From contig NZ_SMFO01000013.1 in NCBI RefSeq assembly GCF_004349145.1, forward strand, positions 1-64,000: a stretch of 64,000 bases of DNA, read 5' to 3'. Position 1 is the first letter of the stretch; each line of letters starts with the position of its first letter. This document shows positions 53,159 through 62,279 of the stretch, in pieces. The notes beneath the pieces are model-generated. The model saw only the letters and a list, made by a program, of their open reading frames with translations, was not told the origin of the DNA and searched no databases. The stretch comes from Flavobacterium hiemivividum (GTDB lineage Bacteria; Bacteroidota; Bacteroidia; Flavobacteriales; Flavobacteriaceae). The position numbers and the translations under genes are program-made.

Positions 53159-53197
53159 CCAACTAATCTAGTTTTTATATAAAAGTAGGTTAGTTGG
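53159..53197. terminator. Bidirectional terminator between convergent genes
   Basis: The stem CCAACTAATCTA (53159-53170) / TAGGTTAGTTGG (53186-53197) has one G-U pair and a 15-base AT-rich loop. It separates the GYF_2 gene (+) from the oxygenase gene (-) and has a U tract on the minus strand. Confidence 0.6.
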
Positions 53198-53214
53198 CTT
53201 AAACAATTACACCA

Positions 53215-53808
53215 TCAATCACATTTTAACCATCCAGTAATACTCATTCGAGTATTTTGAGTAACCAAAACTTCATGAAGTAACTCATCGCTTTTAAAGA
53301 AGACGGTCTTTCCTTGAGTAGGTGAAATTTTTTGGTTGTTATTTTCTTGGTGAATTAGTAACTCTCCACCATCTTCGGGTTGCCAATTATCATTTAGATA
53401 ACTAATCATCGAATATTTCCGACTAGGATTATTCTGAAATTGATCGAAATGTTGCAGGTAAAAATCCCCCTTTTCATACAGCGAATAATGAAATTCATAA
53501 CCGGTAATTCCGGTAAAGCAACTCTCATTTAAGTAGGCAATAAAGGCCTCTATTTGGACAAAAAAAGCATTTTCAAATTCATTGTTGTGCTTTTTGTCGA
53601 GCCAGTAAATAGAATCACTTCGCACTGCGTTGTCATACGTAATCACTTCTGAGTTTCCAGTTCCTGCGACAATCAATAAGTTTTGCTGGTTTAAGGCGAG
53701 TAAATTTTGCTTTAAGCTGTTCGCTAGTTCGTTGCTTAAAAAATTTTCAGAGATACCTACCTTGTTCTCAATGTAGGAGGTAATTAAAGCTTCAAAGCTA
53801 TTTTCCAT
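53215..53808 (-). CDS. 2-oxoglutarate/Fe(II) oxygenase, prolyl 4-hydroxylase type
   Basis: 197 residues. The double-stranded beta-helix core carries the Fe(II) ligands in FYLQHFDQF (HxD) and ELLHEVL (distal His), and the 2-oxoglutarate-binding Arg in TRMSITGWLK near the C-terminus. ISYLNDNWQPEDGGELLI is typical of the P4H/SM-20 group. Small stand-alone members hydroxylate protein prolines such as those of EF-Tu, which is a family-level expectation only. Confidence 0.82.
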   Translation of the reverse strand: MENSFEALITSYIENKVGISENFLSNELANSLKQNLLALNQQNLLIVAGTGNSEVITYDNAVRSDSIYWLDKKHNNEFENAFFVQIEAFIAYLNESCFTGITGYEFHYSLYEKGDFYLQHFDQFQNNPSRKYSMISYLNDNWQPEDGGELLIHQENNNQKISPTQGKTVFFKSDELLHEVLVTQNTRMSITGWLKCD

Positions 53809-53917
53809 TTATTTTCCGTTGACGGAAAGTGATGTCAACGGAGCAAGGTAGAATAAAAAAAAATAGCAATAGTCAAATTAGAACTAAACTTAATAATCAA
53901 GAAAACACAAATACAAA

Positions 53918-53949
53918 AAAAGGATCCAGATATGAATCTGAATCCTTTT
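53918..53949 (-). terminator. Terminator of the MoxR-like ATPase gene
   Basis: The stem AAAAGGATCCAGAT (53918-53931) / ATCTGAATCCTTTT (53936-53949) has one mismatch and a 4-base loop. On the minus strand it is followed by TTTGTATTTG, 28 bases past the stop. Confidence 0.75.
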
Positions 53950-53977
53950 ACAATTATATAAATCCTATTTTTGGCTG

Positions 53978-55441
53978 TTACAATCTACTAATATAACTTC
54001 CATAAATATCCTTAAACTGATAGCCTTCAGATATCCTATCCTTGCTTAGTTTTTTATATTCTACCATTGCCCAAAGAATGAATTCTTTCATGAAAAATTT
54101 GTCTTCCTTTTCTAATTGTGGTTGGTATTTCTTTACTAATATCTCAAGTGGCACAATTGCTCCTAGAATGCTTTGGTATTCCTCATCCTTAGCGTCATCT
54201 AGTAATTCAAAACCACTTTCGGCAAAAAACCATTCGACTAAATCCGTATATGGTGTTTTTTCATCTGGCTTTTCTAGTTTTTCAATTTTGGGGAAATAAC
54301 CTGGAAAAAAGGTATGAATCGCTGAGCCAATTAAGTTTTGAGCAACGTATGCCGCTCCCTCCTGCTCTCCTTCATAAACTAATTCCACTTTCCCTGTAAT
54401 CGACGGAATAATTCCCATAAAGTCAGACAAACGCAAGATGGTTTTATCATCTCCTGCTTTTAGAGCGCGGCGTTCTGCCGTGCTTAATAAGTTTTCATAA
54501 GCGGTGATACTCATTCGCGCACTTACCCCACTTTTATTGTCGATATATTCACTTTCTCGTGCTTCAAAACTAATTTGTTCTAATAAATCCTTTGCCAAGG
54601 AAGGAACATAAACCATATCACTCTGATCAGCATCCAGATTTGCTTCCTGGGACGTAATCGCGCGAGCAATTTCTATAGTTTCAGGATAGTGGGTTAATAT
54701 TTGAGAACCTATTCTATCTTTTAACGGAGTTACAATATTCCCTCTATTAGTATAATCTTCAGGATTTGCAGTGAATACAAACTGCATGTCTAGCGGCATT
54801 CGCAATTTAAATCCTCTAATTTGAATATCACCTTCTTGTAAAATATTAAACAATGCCACTTGTATTCTCGCCTGTAAATCAGGCAATTCGTTAATTACAA
54901 AAATACAACGATTGGCACGTGGAATCATCCCAAAATGAATCACACGATCATCAGCATAAGACAATTTCAAATTAGCTGCTTTTATAGGGTCAACATCTCC
55001 TATTAAATCAGCAACGGTTACATCTGGAGTAGCCAGTTTTTCAAAGAAACGATCATTTCTGTGCAACCATGAGATAGCAGTAGCATCTCCGTTTATCGCT
55101 ATTAAATCTTTGGCATAGCGCGAAATAGGATTTAATGGATCGTCATTAATCTCTGAACCGTTCACATAAGGAATATATTCATCTAATAATTCGATCATTT
55201 TTCTCGCTAAACGAGTTTTGGCTTGACCACGAAGTCCTAATAAATTGATGTTGTGACGCGATAATATAGCTCGCTCCAACTCAGGAATAACTGTATTCTC
55301 AAAACCGTAAACCCCTTCAAATACTGGTTTTCCTGATTTTATTTTCTCTCTTAAGTTAGTTCGTAACTCATCTTTAATGCTTTTACTTTGATATCCTGAA
55401 GCTTTTAATTCGCCTAAAGTATTTATATTTTCTATTTTCAT
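53978..55441 (-). CDS. MoxR/magnesium-chelatase-type AAA+ ATPase
   Basis: 487 residues. Walker A is GLRGQAKT (~70-77) in INLLGLRGQAKTRLARKMI. Walker B reads CIFVINELPDL, with Asn-Glu where Asp-Glu is usual. Sensor-1 is FTANPEDYTNRG, and an arginine-finger region PLKDRIGSQI follows. The AAA+ lid and a ~200-residue C-terminal extension complete the chain. Such ATPases work with von Willebrand A partners to assemble or remodel proteins. The VWA gene lies directly upstream on the same strand, 180 bases away. The substrate of this pair is unknown. Confidence 0.82.
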   Translation of the reverse strand: MKIENINTLGELKASGYQSKSIKDELRTNLREKIKSGKPVFEGVYGFENTVIPELERAILSRHNINLLGLRGQAKTRLARKMIELLDEYIPYVNGSEINDDPLNPISRYAKDLIAINGDATAISWLHRNDRFFEKLATPDVTVADLIGDVDPIKAANLKLSYADDRVIHFGMIPRANRCIFVINELPDLQARIQVALFNILQEGDIQIRGFKLRMPLDMQFVFTANPEDYTNRGNIVTPLKDRIGSQILTHYPETIEIARAITSQEANLDADQSDMVYVPSLAKDLLEQISFEARESEYIDNKSGVSARMSITAYENLLSTAERRALKAGDDKTILRLSDFMGIIPSITGKVELVYEGEQEGAAYVAQNLIGSAIHTFFPGYFPKIEKLEKPDEKTPYTDLVEWFFAESGFELLDDAKDEEYQSILGAIVPLEILVKKYQPQLEKEDKFFMKEFILWAMVEYKKLSKDRISEGYQFKDIYGSYISRL

Positions 55442-55509
55442 TTTTTTTAGTTTAATTAACCGCTAAATGCGGGAAGTCTTTATTCTAGTTCCTCAACTTA
55501 TTATATTTA

Positions 55510-55543
55510 ACCGCAAAGAGTACAAAGCTTTACGCAAAGTTCA
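55510..55543. repeat. ACCGCAAAG-type intergenic repeat
   Basis: ACCGCAAAGAGTACAAAGC followed by TTTACGCAAAGTTCA, a sequence of a kind I recall as dispersed between genes in Flavobacterium genomes. It lies between the VWA and ATPase genes. Only one copy is in this window, so the dispersed nature is not shown here. Confidence 0.35.
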
Positions 55544-55621
55544 CTATTTCCTTTTATCTCTATTCTTATTTCTACATTCTATCTTAATATCCTCGACTGA
55601 ATACTACTACTCAACTGAACA

Positions 55622-56740
55622 CTACTTTATCTTCTTCTTTCTATTAGCTTCATAATCTTCAAAAATCATTTCGCCAAGTCCTTTCAGTCCAGTATAGAAG
55701 GCTTTTCCTTGATTGGCTTCCGTAAACTTATTGACAAATTTCTGTAAGTAAGGGTCGTTTGCAATCATGAACGTGGTTATAGGAATGTGTGATTTTCTGG
55801 CTTGTTGTGCCTGACTGTAGCATTTATCGACAATATATTCGTCCAGGCCATTACTGTTCATATAATAGCTGCCGTCTTTTTCGCGAACACAACTCGGTTT
55901 ACCGTCCGTGATCATGAAAATTTGTTTGTTGGTGTTTCGCTTTCTTCTCAGTAAATCCATAGCTAGCTGCAATCCCGCAACGGTATTGGTATGAAAAGGT
56001 CCCACTTTTAAATAAGGTAAATCTTTAATGGCGATAGTCCACGCATCATTCCCAAAAACCAAGATATCTAAAGTGTCTTTTGGGTATCTCGTAGTAATCA
56101 ATTCTGCAAGCGCCATAGCTACTTTTTTGGCAGGCGTGATTCGGTCTTCTCCATACAATATCATACTGTGGCTGATGTCGATCATTAGTACGGTACTCAT
56201 CTGTGATTTGTATTGGGTATCCTCGACAACCAAGTCATTCTCAGTGAGCATAAAATCTTCTACTCCATTATTGATTTGGGCGTTGCGTAGACTCTCCGTG
56301 AGCGAAATTCGTTCTAGACCGTCGCCAAAGTGAAACTCCCGGAATTCCCCCGTATGCTCATCTCCACTCCCAGAATGTTTTGTTTTGTGATTTCCGTTTC
56401 CAGAGCGTTTCAAGTTCCCAAAAATCTGGTCTAAAGCCTGCTGCCTAATCGCTCGCTCAGTTTTGGCAGTAATTCCAATACCTGAGGTTCCATCGTCCTT
56501 AAGCTCGTCTCTGATGTACCCTTTTTTCTTTAAATCTTCAATAAAATCATCGATACTATAATGTTCATCGGTGAGTTTATATTCTTTGTCTAGTTCCCGC
56601 AACCAGTCAATTGCTTCGTCAAAATCTCCTGAAGTATGTGTGATCAATTCCTTGAAAATTCCAAAGAGTTTATCAAACGGAGACTGATTTGGCGCCTCAT
56701 ATTGCTTGAAGTAGAAACCTTTTTTAGTAACATTTTCCAT
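55622..56740 (-). CDS. VWA-domain protein, partner of the MoxR-type ATPase
   Basis: 372 residues without a signal peptide or membrane segment. The C-terminal ~200 residues are a von Willebrand A domain with an intact MIDAS: IDISHSM (Asp188), LGEMI and FMITDGKPSCVREKDGS. The N-terminal ~150 residues are charged and helical, with a low-complexity Gly/His/Lys stretch (RSGNGNHKTKHSGSGDEH) before the VWA domain. It is transcribed first, then the AAA+ ATPase. The layout is like the CoxE/YehP-type cytosolic VWA partners. Confidence 0.8.
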   Translation of the reverse strand: MENVTKKGFYFKQYEAPNQSPFDKLFGIFKELITHTSGDFDEAIDWLRELDKEYKLTDEHYSIDDFIEDLKKKGYIRDELKDDGTSGIGITAKTERAIRQQALDQIFGNLKRSGNGNHKTKHSGSGDEHTGEFREFHFGDGLERISLTESLRNAQINNGVEDFMLTENDLVVEDTQYKSQMSTVLMIDISHSMILYGEDRITPAKKVAMALAELITTRYPKDTLDILVFGNDAWTIAIKDLPYLKVGPFHTNTVAGLQLAMDLLRRKRNTNKQIFMITDGKPSCVREKDGSYYMNSNGLDEYIVDKCYSQAQQARKSHIPITTFMIANDPYLQKFVNKFTEANQGKAFYTGLKGLGEMIFEDYEANRKKKIK

Positions 56741-56885
56741 AGAGTTTAAAATTACATCATTTTAAAACAGTGACTTGGCAAACGATTATTAATTTTTAGT
56801 TAAAATAGAGTTTGTTGACACATTCCGTCACAATCAGTTTGCCCTAAAATAAATAAGTTTAATTTTACCGTTTTAAAAATTAAAA

Positions 56886-58121
56886 ATGGAACAATTAGAA
56901 CATTGGGGAATCTTTTTATCCAATCAGGTCGATAAAAATGCGTTTATCGAAACCCTACTTTCTGGAACATCTAGTTCACAATTAAGTACGTTTAACACTA
57001 AAAAAGGAATCCTTTTTTCGGACATTGCTATAGACAATTTTATTAAAAAGGAATACCAATATGACGCTGTAGCAACTGCACTTGAAACCACAAGAAAATT
57101 AAGTACTTATTCCTCGGGCGAGCGCAAGAAAGTGTTTTTGAATTATTGTATCAATCAAAAACCTGATTTTATTATCGTTGACAATCCCTTAGACCATTTA
57201 GATCAGAACTCAAGAAATACGATTAGGATCACACTAGAGGAATTAGCTCAAAAAACACAATTGATCCTATTAGTAAATCGTCAAAGTGATTTTCCTTCTT
57301 TCCTTCTAAAAAAAGCGCACATCAAAGACAATTCATTTGTTCTAGACGAAATAAACCCAGTGCTTAGTGAGCAGAATATATTTGAAGCAAATCGAATCCC
57401 AACTCCTCTTAACCCTGTAGTTTTCGCTGAAGAGGTTCTCATAAAAATGAAGAATCTTTGCGTAAGCTACAATGAAAAACCTATTTTAAACGATATCAAT
57501 TGGACCATTAAAAAAGGAGATTTCTGGCATTTACTTGGGCCTAATGGTTCTGGCAAAAGCACTTTATTGTCCTTAATAACTGGTGACAATACAAAGGGTT
57601 ACGGACAGGATTTATATCTTTTTGGGATGAAAAAAGGTAGTGGAGAAAATATCTGGGACATAAAAAAAAATATTGGCTATTTTTCGACGGCTATGACAGA
57701 GTTATTTCAAAAAAACGACAGCCTCGAAAATATGATTCTATCGGGTTTTTTTGACTCGATTGGATTGTACACCCAACCTACGGATCTACAAAAAAATATA
57801 GTTGCGCAATGGCTTGATCTAATCCATTTAAGCTCCCTTAAAAACAAACCTTTTAAAACGCTTTCACTGAGCCAGCAAAGACTTGCTCTTATTGTGCGTG
57901 CCGTCATAAAACATCCTCCTTTATTGATTTTAGACGAGGCTGTAGAAGGCTTAGATGACGAAAATGTTGCTATGGTAGCACAGCTCATCACCCTTTTATC
58001 ACAACAACCAAATATGGCTATTTTATACGTTTCTCATAGAATTGAACCCAATATTATTCCTAATGCCATTTATGAATTAACACCTAATGAAAACGGTTCT
58101 CGAGGTAAAATTAGAATCTAA
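56886..58121 (+). CDS. ABC-type ATPase with one degenerate and one intact nucleotide-binding domain
   Basis: 411 residues. The N-terminal half (1-170) keeps a signature-like YSSGERKKV, a Walker B IIVDNPLDHLDQN and a D-loop, but has no Walker A. The C-terminal half is complete: GPNGSGKSTLLSLI (~219-232), LSLSQQRLALIVRA and LLILDEAVEGLDDENV with a switch His in YVSHR. The two-NBD layout without membrane segments resembles ModF/PhrA-type proteins rather than a permease component. No transporter gene is nearby. It is divergent from the VWA gene. Confidence 0.8.
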   Translation: MEQLEHWGIFLSNQVDKNAFIETLLSGTSSSQLSTFNTKKGILFSDIAIDNFIKKEYQYDAVATALETTRKLSTYSSGERKKVFLNYCINQKPDFIIVDNPLDHLDQNSRNTIRITLEELAQKTQLILLVNRQSDFPSFLLKKAHIKDNSFVLDEINPVLSEQNIFEANRIPTPLNPVVFAEEVLIKMKNLCVSYNEKPILNDINWTIKKGDFWHLLGPNGSGKSTLLSLITGDNTKGYGQDLYLFGMKKGSGENIWDIKKNIGYFSTAMTELFQKNDSLENMILSGFFDSIGLYTQPTDLQKNIVAQWLDLIHLSSLKNKPFKTLSLSQQRLALIVRAVIKHPPLLILDEAVEGLDDENVAMVAQLITLLSQQPNMAILYVSHRIEPNIIPNAIYELTPNENGSRGKIRI

Positions 58122-58169
58122 ATTACAACTATTTTTTTGGGCGTGACGAGCGTGCTTTGCGCTCTCAAT

Positions 58170-58204
58170 CTCTATTGTCTCGTTTTAAGAACGAGACAAT
58201 AGAG
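58170..58204. repeat. Perfect 15-bp inverted repeat between convergent genes
   Basis: CTCTATTGTCTCGTT (58170-58184), loop TTAAG, AACGAGACAATAGAG (58190-58204). It lies in a GC-richer block (GGGCGTGACGAGCGTGCTTTG at about 58139-58159). There is no U tract on either side, so it is not a standard terminator, though it may still slow or protect transcripts from both flanking genes. Confidence 0.6.
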
Positions 58205-58265
58205 GATTTCCGCTGCAATCACTCACGCAATATGCAGATGCCAAAGTGATTATCCTATAATAGAA

Positions 58266-58640
58266 CTAATAAAACTGACCGTCAACATAAAACCAAGATC
58301 CATCTTCTAATATAAAAATAGAATGTTCATAATGTATTTGTGCCTTTAATTCATCGTCAAGATAAAACGCTTTAAAGGTAACCGTATTTTTAGTACTCTC
58401 TAAAACAGACAATCTAATCCACTGATTACTTTGAGCCCATTCTAGAATAGCTGCTTTTTTATGGTGTTTTCTGGTCGAAAAGTGAGTTGTCGCCACCAGA
58501 TAATCTGCTTTGTGAGTTGCAAATGCTGAATAGCGAGAGCGCATCAAAGCTTCTGCAGTGGGTGCTTTCTTTATTCCTTCGATATAAGGTTTGCAACAAT
58601 TATCAAAATCTTGTTGCGAGCCGCAATAACATTTTATCAT
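58266..58640 (-). CDS. YchJ-like SEC-C/NTF2-fold protein
   Basis: 124 residues. The N-terminal CYCGSQQDFDNCCKPYI (residues 4-20) is a SEC-C zinc-binding motif. The rest, from PTAEALMRSRYSAFATHKAD through WSQ-like NQWIRLSVL to WFYVDGQFY, matches the YchJ family with an NTF2-like fold. Function unknown; zinc binding is expected. It is separated by 10 bases from the next minus-strand gene upstream, so they are probably cotranscribed. Confidence 0.78.
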   Translation of the reverse strand: MIKCYCGSQQDFDNCCKPYIEGIKKAPTAEALMRSRYSAFATHKADYLVATTHFSTRKHHKKAAILEWAQSNQWIRLSVLESTKNTVTFKAFYLDDELKAQIHYEHSIFILEDGSWFYVDGQFY

Positions 58641-58650
58641 TCGAAGTAAA

Positions 58651-58881
58651 TTACAAATGTCCGTTTAAACCAATAATTCGTTGTTGCAGTTGATTTAATA
58701 AAACTTGGTATTTACTAATTTCAATCAAATCTTCATCCTCATCTGAAAAGTCAAGAAAATCGTCCAATTGATCACTTACTTCCACTAATTTATTGTTGGC
58801 TTCTTTTGCATTTTTGGCTGCAATCAAATCGATTATTTCTTGCACATTTGCTTTTAATTCGATGAATTTTTCGTTTTCCAT
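58651..58881 (-). CDS. Small acidic helical protein, unknown function
   Basis: 76 residues, MENEKFIELKANVQEIIDLI..., rich in Asp/Glu (DDFLDFSDEDEDL) and predicted to be all-helical. It lies between the YchJ-like gene (10 bases) and a small basic protein gene (11 bases) on the same strand, an arrangement suggesting a three-gene message. I recognise no family beyond similar small Flavobacterium proteins. Confidence 0.55.
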   Translation of the reverse strand: MENEKFIELKANVQEIIDLIAAKNAKEANNKLVEVSDQLDDFLDFSDEDEDLIEISKYQVLLNQLQQRIIGLNGHL

Positions 58882-58892
58882 TATTTCTTTAA

Positions 58893-59045
58893 TTATATAG
58901 TATCAGAATTTTTAGTGTCGTGGAATTTTTTCGCAATTTGTTTTAATTTTTCCTTTCTAAGAATTTCTGCATTTTTAACCCTGTCCTGTGCTTTGTGCAG
59001 CTTATCGTTGTGTTTTTTAATATTCTTTTCGTTATTCCTGCTCAT
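58893..59045 (-). CDS. Small basic helical protein, unknown function
   Basis: 50 residues from the ATG at 59045 (MSRNNEKNIKKHNDKLHKAQ). A frame 33 bases longer has no matching N-terminus in my memory of the family. It is Lys/Asn-rich and helical, and resembles short conserved Flavobacteriaceae proteins of unknown role. It is first of the three small minus-strand genes. Confidence 0.5.
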   Translation of the reverse strand: MSRNNEKNIKKHNDKLHKAQDRVKNAEILRKEKLKQIAKKFHDTKNSDTI

Positions 59046-59438
59046 AATTCCTGTTTTTAATTTGCTCTTAAAACCCAATTTCTTTCTGTTTCCTAGGCTT
59101 TTATTGGTTCAACCTAAAAACTAAAAACAGCCACTAAATAAACCCTTGGTTTTTAGTAGTAAAAAAAATCTTGTGCAAAGTTCGACATTTTAATTTAAAC
59201 GAATAGTACAGCCCATACGTTAAATAGGGTTTTCATTCGACAAACTATCCGTCATAAAAAAGAAAAAACACCCTGCATTTGTCTATTTTTCGCCACTTCT
59301 CCTTTTTTAATCTGCTATTGAACAAGAATTTAATTAATTTGACACTTTAATATATTTTTTAAAATTATCGGGATATTTTATTATAATAACTATATTTGGA
59401 AACGTTAAAAAAATCCCACAATCGATCATATAGATTAA
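59046..59438. other. Divergent intergenic region with a promoter for the histidine kinase
   Basis: 393 bases with no gene. TATATTTG at 59391-59398 matches TAnnTTTG and would start a message ~35 bases before the kinase ATG at 59439. Confidence 0.45.
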
Positions 59439-62279
59439 ATGACATCTAAAAATTATAGATTAAAATTCTTCAGGTGGCTTATAGCAAAACCAAAGACTGC
59501 CGGTCTTTTCACTTTCCTGTTACTAAGTACTATTGTAGGTTTCATTGGCTTTCAACAATATAAAATTGTTAAAGATGATGAACAACTCGTGATGAAGAAT
59601 ACACTACATGTGATTCATCAAAACATTGAGCAATCACTTAAAAACTCATATACCTCTACACTTACCGTAGCACTTACAATAAATGATCAAGGAATTCCTG
59701 AAAATTTTGACACTATAAGTAAGAAGTTATTGCACTCAAATTTACCTTTATCAGCCATACAATTAGTCCCAAAAGGAGTGGTCAAGTATGTCTATCCAAT
59801 GAAAGGCAATGAGGCCGCCATAGGATTAAATATTTTAGAGACGCCGTATCTTAAAGAAGAAGCATTACAATCAATCAAAAACCAAAAAATGTACTTTGCT
59901 GGCCCTATCAAGTTAAAGCAAGGCGGTACAGGTATTGTGGGACGTCTACCTGTTTTTCAGGGTGGTGATTTTTGGGGTTTTTCAGCAGTAATTATCAAAC
60001 TAAAAGAGCTGTTGCAGACTTCACTAGCTTATGTGGACCTTTCTAAATATTACTTTCAATTTTCTAAAATAGATCCGACTACCAAAAAGGAAGTCTACTT
60101 TCTTCCAATAGAAAATAATTTCGCAAATAACTATAGTGTTTCCTTAGTCGTACCTGATGGGAATTGGAAATTAGCACTCACCGCTAAACAGCAAAATTAC
60201 CTAACTGCAGCAATGTTAATCCCTACAATTCTTGGTTTATTTTTAGCTGCATTATTTGGTTTTTTAATAACGCTAATTCTAAAAAAACCGGCTGAGCTTC
60301 AACTTTTAATCAATCAACAGGCTGAAAAGCTATTAAAAAGTGAAATTAAATTTAAAACAATTTTTGATCAAGCAGCAGTTGGCATTACAAATGTTGACCC
60401 TATCTCCGGAAAATTTATTGAAGCTAATAATCAATTTTGTGAGCTTGTAGGTTTTACTCAACAGGAATTAAAGGAGAAAACCTATCAGTCAATTACTCAC
60501 CCAGATGATTTGGCTAATGATGAAAATAATATTTCTAAAATTAAGCAAGGATTAATTCGCAATTATTCGATAGAAAAAAGATACATTACAAAGGAAGGAA
60601 ATATTATCTGGGTAAATCTATCCGTTTCACCGCTATGGAACGAGAATGAAAAGCCAACAAGTACAATTGCAGTTACTCAAGATATCACATTAAGAAAGGA
60701 AGCAGAAGAATTAGTAAAAAAAACAGAAAATCGTTATAAAGGCATATTTGAAGACTCACCATTACCATTATGGGAGGAAGATTTTTCTGAAGTAAAAAAG
60801 AATCTTGAGGTTTTAGGATTAATGCATAAAAGTGAAGAGGAAGTTACTGCTTATTTTCAACAAAATCCTAATGAAACTAAAAAATGTAGTGCGTTAGTTA
60901 AAGTAATTAACGTCAATCAAGAATGTCTTCGTTTTAATAAAGTTGACAATAAAGAAGCTTTGCGAATGAGCTTATCTCCTTTTATTCATGAGGAGTCTAT
61001 TGCAACATTTGTTCAACAACTCGTAGCCATTACTCAGGAAAAAAAGAAATTAAATCTCGAAGCTATAATTATAGACAATGAAAACCAGTTTCGCAACATC
61101 AATTTAAGGTGGAATATTATTTCCGGTTATGAAGACACTTTAGAAAGAGTTATCGTTTCTACAGAGGATATTACGGAACGAAAAAACACCGAAAAGAAGA
61201 TTATTGACTCACAAAAACAAATCGAGTCCCTAATCAATACTATCGATGGGATAGTTTGGGAATGTGATAGTAAAAGTTTTTGTTTTTCTTTTATAAGTAA
61301 AAAAGTAGAACGTATATTAGGTTACACGCCAGAGGAATGGTTAGCAAGTCCTACTTTTTGGGCAGACCATATTTATCCTGAAGACCGCGAATCGACCGTT
61401 AACTATTGCATCTTAAAAACAAACCAACAATTAAACCATGATTTTGAATATCGAATGATTGCCAAAAATGGATCAATTGTTTGGTTAAAGGATATCGTAA
61501 ATGTAGTTGTTGAAAATGATAATTCAATAAGCCTGCGTGGTATCATGATTGACATTACCAAAAATAAAGAGTCAGAAGAAGATTTGAATAATTCCTTCAA
61601 CCTAGTTACGGAGCAAAATAAAAGACTTCTAAATTTCTCCTATATTGTGTCGCATAATTTAAGGTCTCACACCAGTAATATCACATCAATTATATCTTTA
61701 ATTGAGATGTCTGACTCTGAGGAAGAAAAAACTGACTTACTACTACTTTTAAAGTCGGTTTCTAATTCATTAAACGAAACAATGCTTCATCTTAATGAGG
61801 TTATAAATATTAGAAACAACATTGGCTTAGTATCTGAATCTGTAAACTTAAATCAATACATAGAAGCCGCACAAAATGTACTTTCAGAACAAATAACAGC
61901 AAAGAAAGCAACCATTCTAACCCAAATTCCAAGGGATGTAGTGGTCAATTATAATCCTGCGTATTTAGAGAGCGTATTATATAACATCTTATCAAACTCA
62001 ATTAGATACAGCCACCCAGACCGTTTACCTATTATTAATATTAAATGGCTAATTGAAGACGAAATGAACGTTTTACAAATCTCAGATAACGGAATTGGAA
62101 TAGATCTTGTAAAAAATGCCGATAAAATTTTTGGAATGTATAAGACATTCAGCAATAATCCCGAATCAAAAGGAATAGGTTTGTTCATTACAAAGAATCA
62201 AATTGACGCTATGAACGGGGCTATTACAGTAAATAGTATACCAAACGAAGGAACTACATTTAAAATCTACATTCGATGA
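59439..62279 (+). CDS. Membrane histidine kinase with CHASE sensor and three PAS domains
   Basis: 946 residues. Membrane helices lie at ~20-40 and ~265-290 and enclose a CHASE-type sensor (LSAIQLVPKGVVKYVYPM, GNEAAIGLNIL). Then come PAS domains at ~300-425 (DQAAVGITNVDPISGKFIEA), ~430-580 (degenerate) and ~590-710 (IVWECDSKSF, then YRMIAKNGSIVWLKD). The phospho-acceptor is in IVSHNLRSHTSN (His739). The ATPase has NILSNSIRYSHP (N box), ISDNGIGIDLV and KGIGLFIT. It would sense a small extracellular ligand and phosphorylate the response regulator whose gene overlaps its stop by 4 bases (ATGA). Confidence 0.88.
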   Translation: MTSKNYRLKFFRWLIAKPKTAGLFTFLLLSTIVGFIGFQQYKIVKDDEQLVMKNTLHVIHQNIEQSLKNSYTSTLTVALTINDQGIPENFDTISKKLLHSNLPLSAIQLVPKGVVKYVYPMKGNEAAIGLNILETPYLKEEALQSIKNQKMYFAGPIKLKQGGTGIVGRLPVFQGGDFWGFSAVIIKLKELLQTSLAYVDLSKYYFQFSKIDPTTKKEVYFLPIENNFANNYSVSLVVPDGNWKLALTAKQQNYLTAAMLIPTILGLFLAALFGFLITLILKKPAELQLLINQQAEKLLKSEIKFKTIFDQAAVGITNVDPISGKFIEANNQFCELVGFTQQELKEKTYQSITHPDDLANDENNISKIKQGLIRNYSIEKRYITKEGNIIWVNLSVSPLWNENEKPTSTIAVTQDITLRKEAEELVKKTENRYKGIFEDSPLPLWEEDFSEVKKNLEVLGLMHKSEEEVTAYFQQNPNETKKCSALVKVINVNQECLRFNKVDNKEALRMSLSPFIHEESIATFVQQLVAITQEKKKLNLEAIIIDNENQFRNINLRWNIISGYEDTLERVIVSTEDITERKNTEKKIIDSQKQIESLINTIDGIVWECDSKSFCFSFISKKVERILGYTPEEWLASPTFWADHIYPEDRESTVNYCILKTNQQLNHDFEYRMIAKNGSIVWLKDIVNVVVENDNSISLRGIMIDITKNKESEEDLNNSFNLVTEQNKRLLNFSYIVSHNLRSHTSNITSIISLIEMSDSEEEKTDLLLLLKSVSNSLNETMLHLNEVINIRNNIGLVSESVNLNQYIEAAQNVLSEQITAKKATILTQIPRDVVVNYNPAYLESVLYNILSNSIRYSHPDRLPIINIKWLIEDEMNVLQISDNGIGIDLVKNADKIFGMYKTFSNNPESKGIGLFITKNQIDAMNGAITVNSIPNEGTTFKIYIR

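Noticed and set aside
58141..58204. Rho-independent terminator
   Set aside because: The stem is strong but no U tract follows on either strand, so it was listed as an inverted repeat instead.
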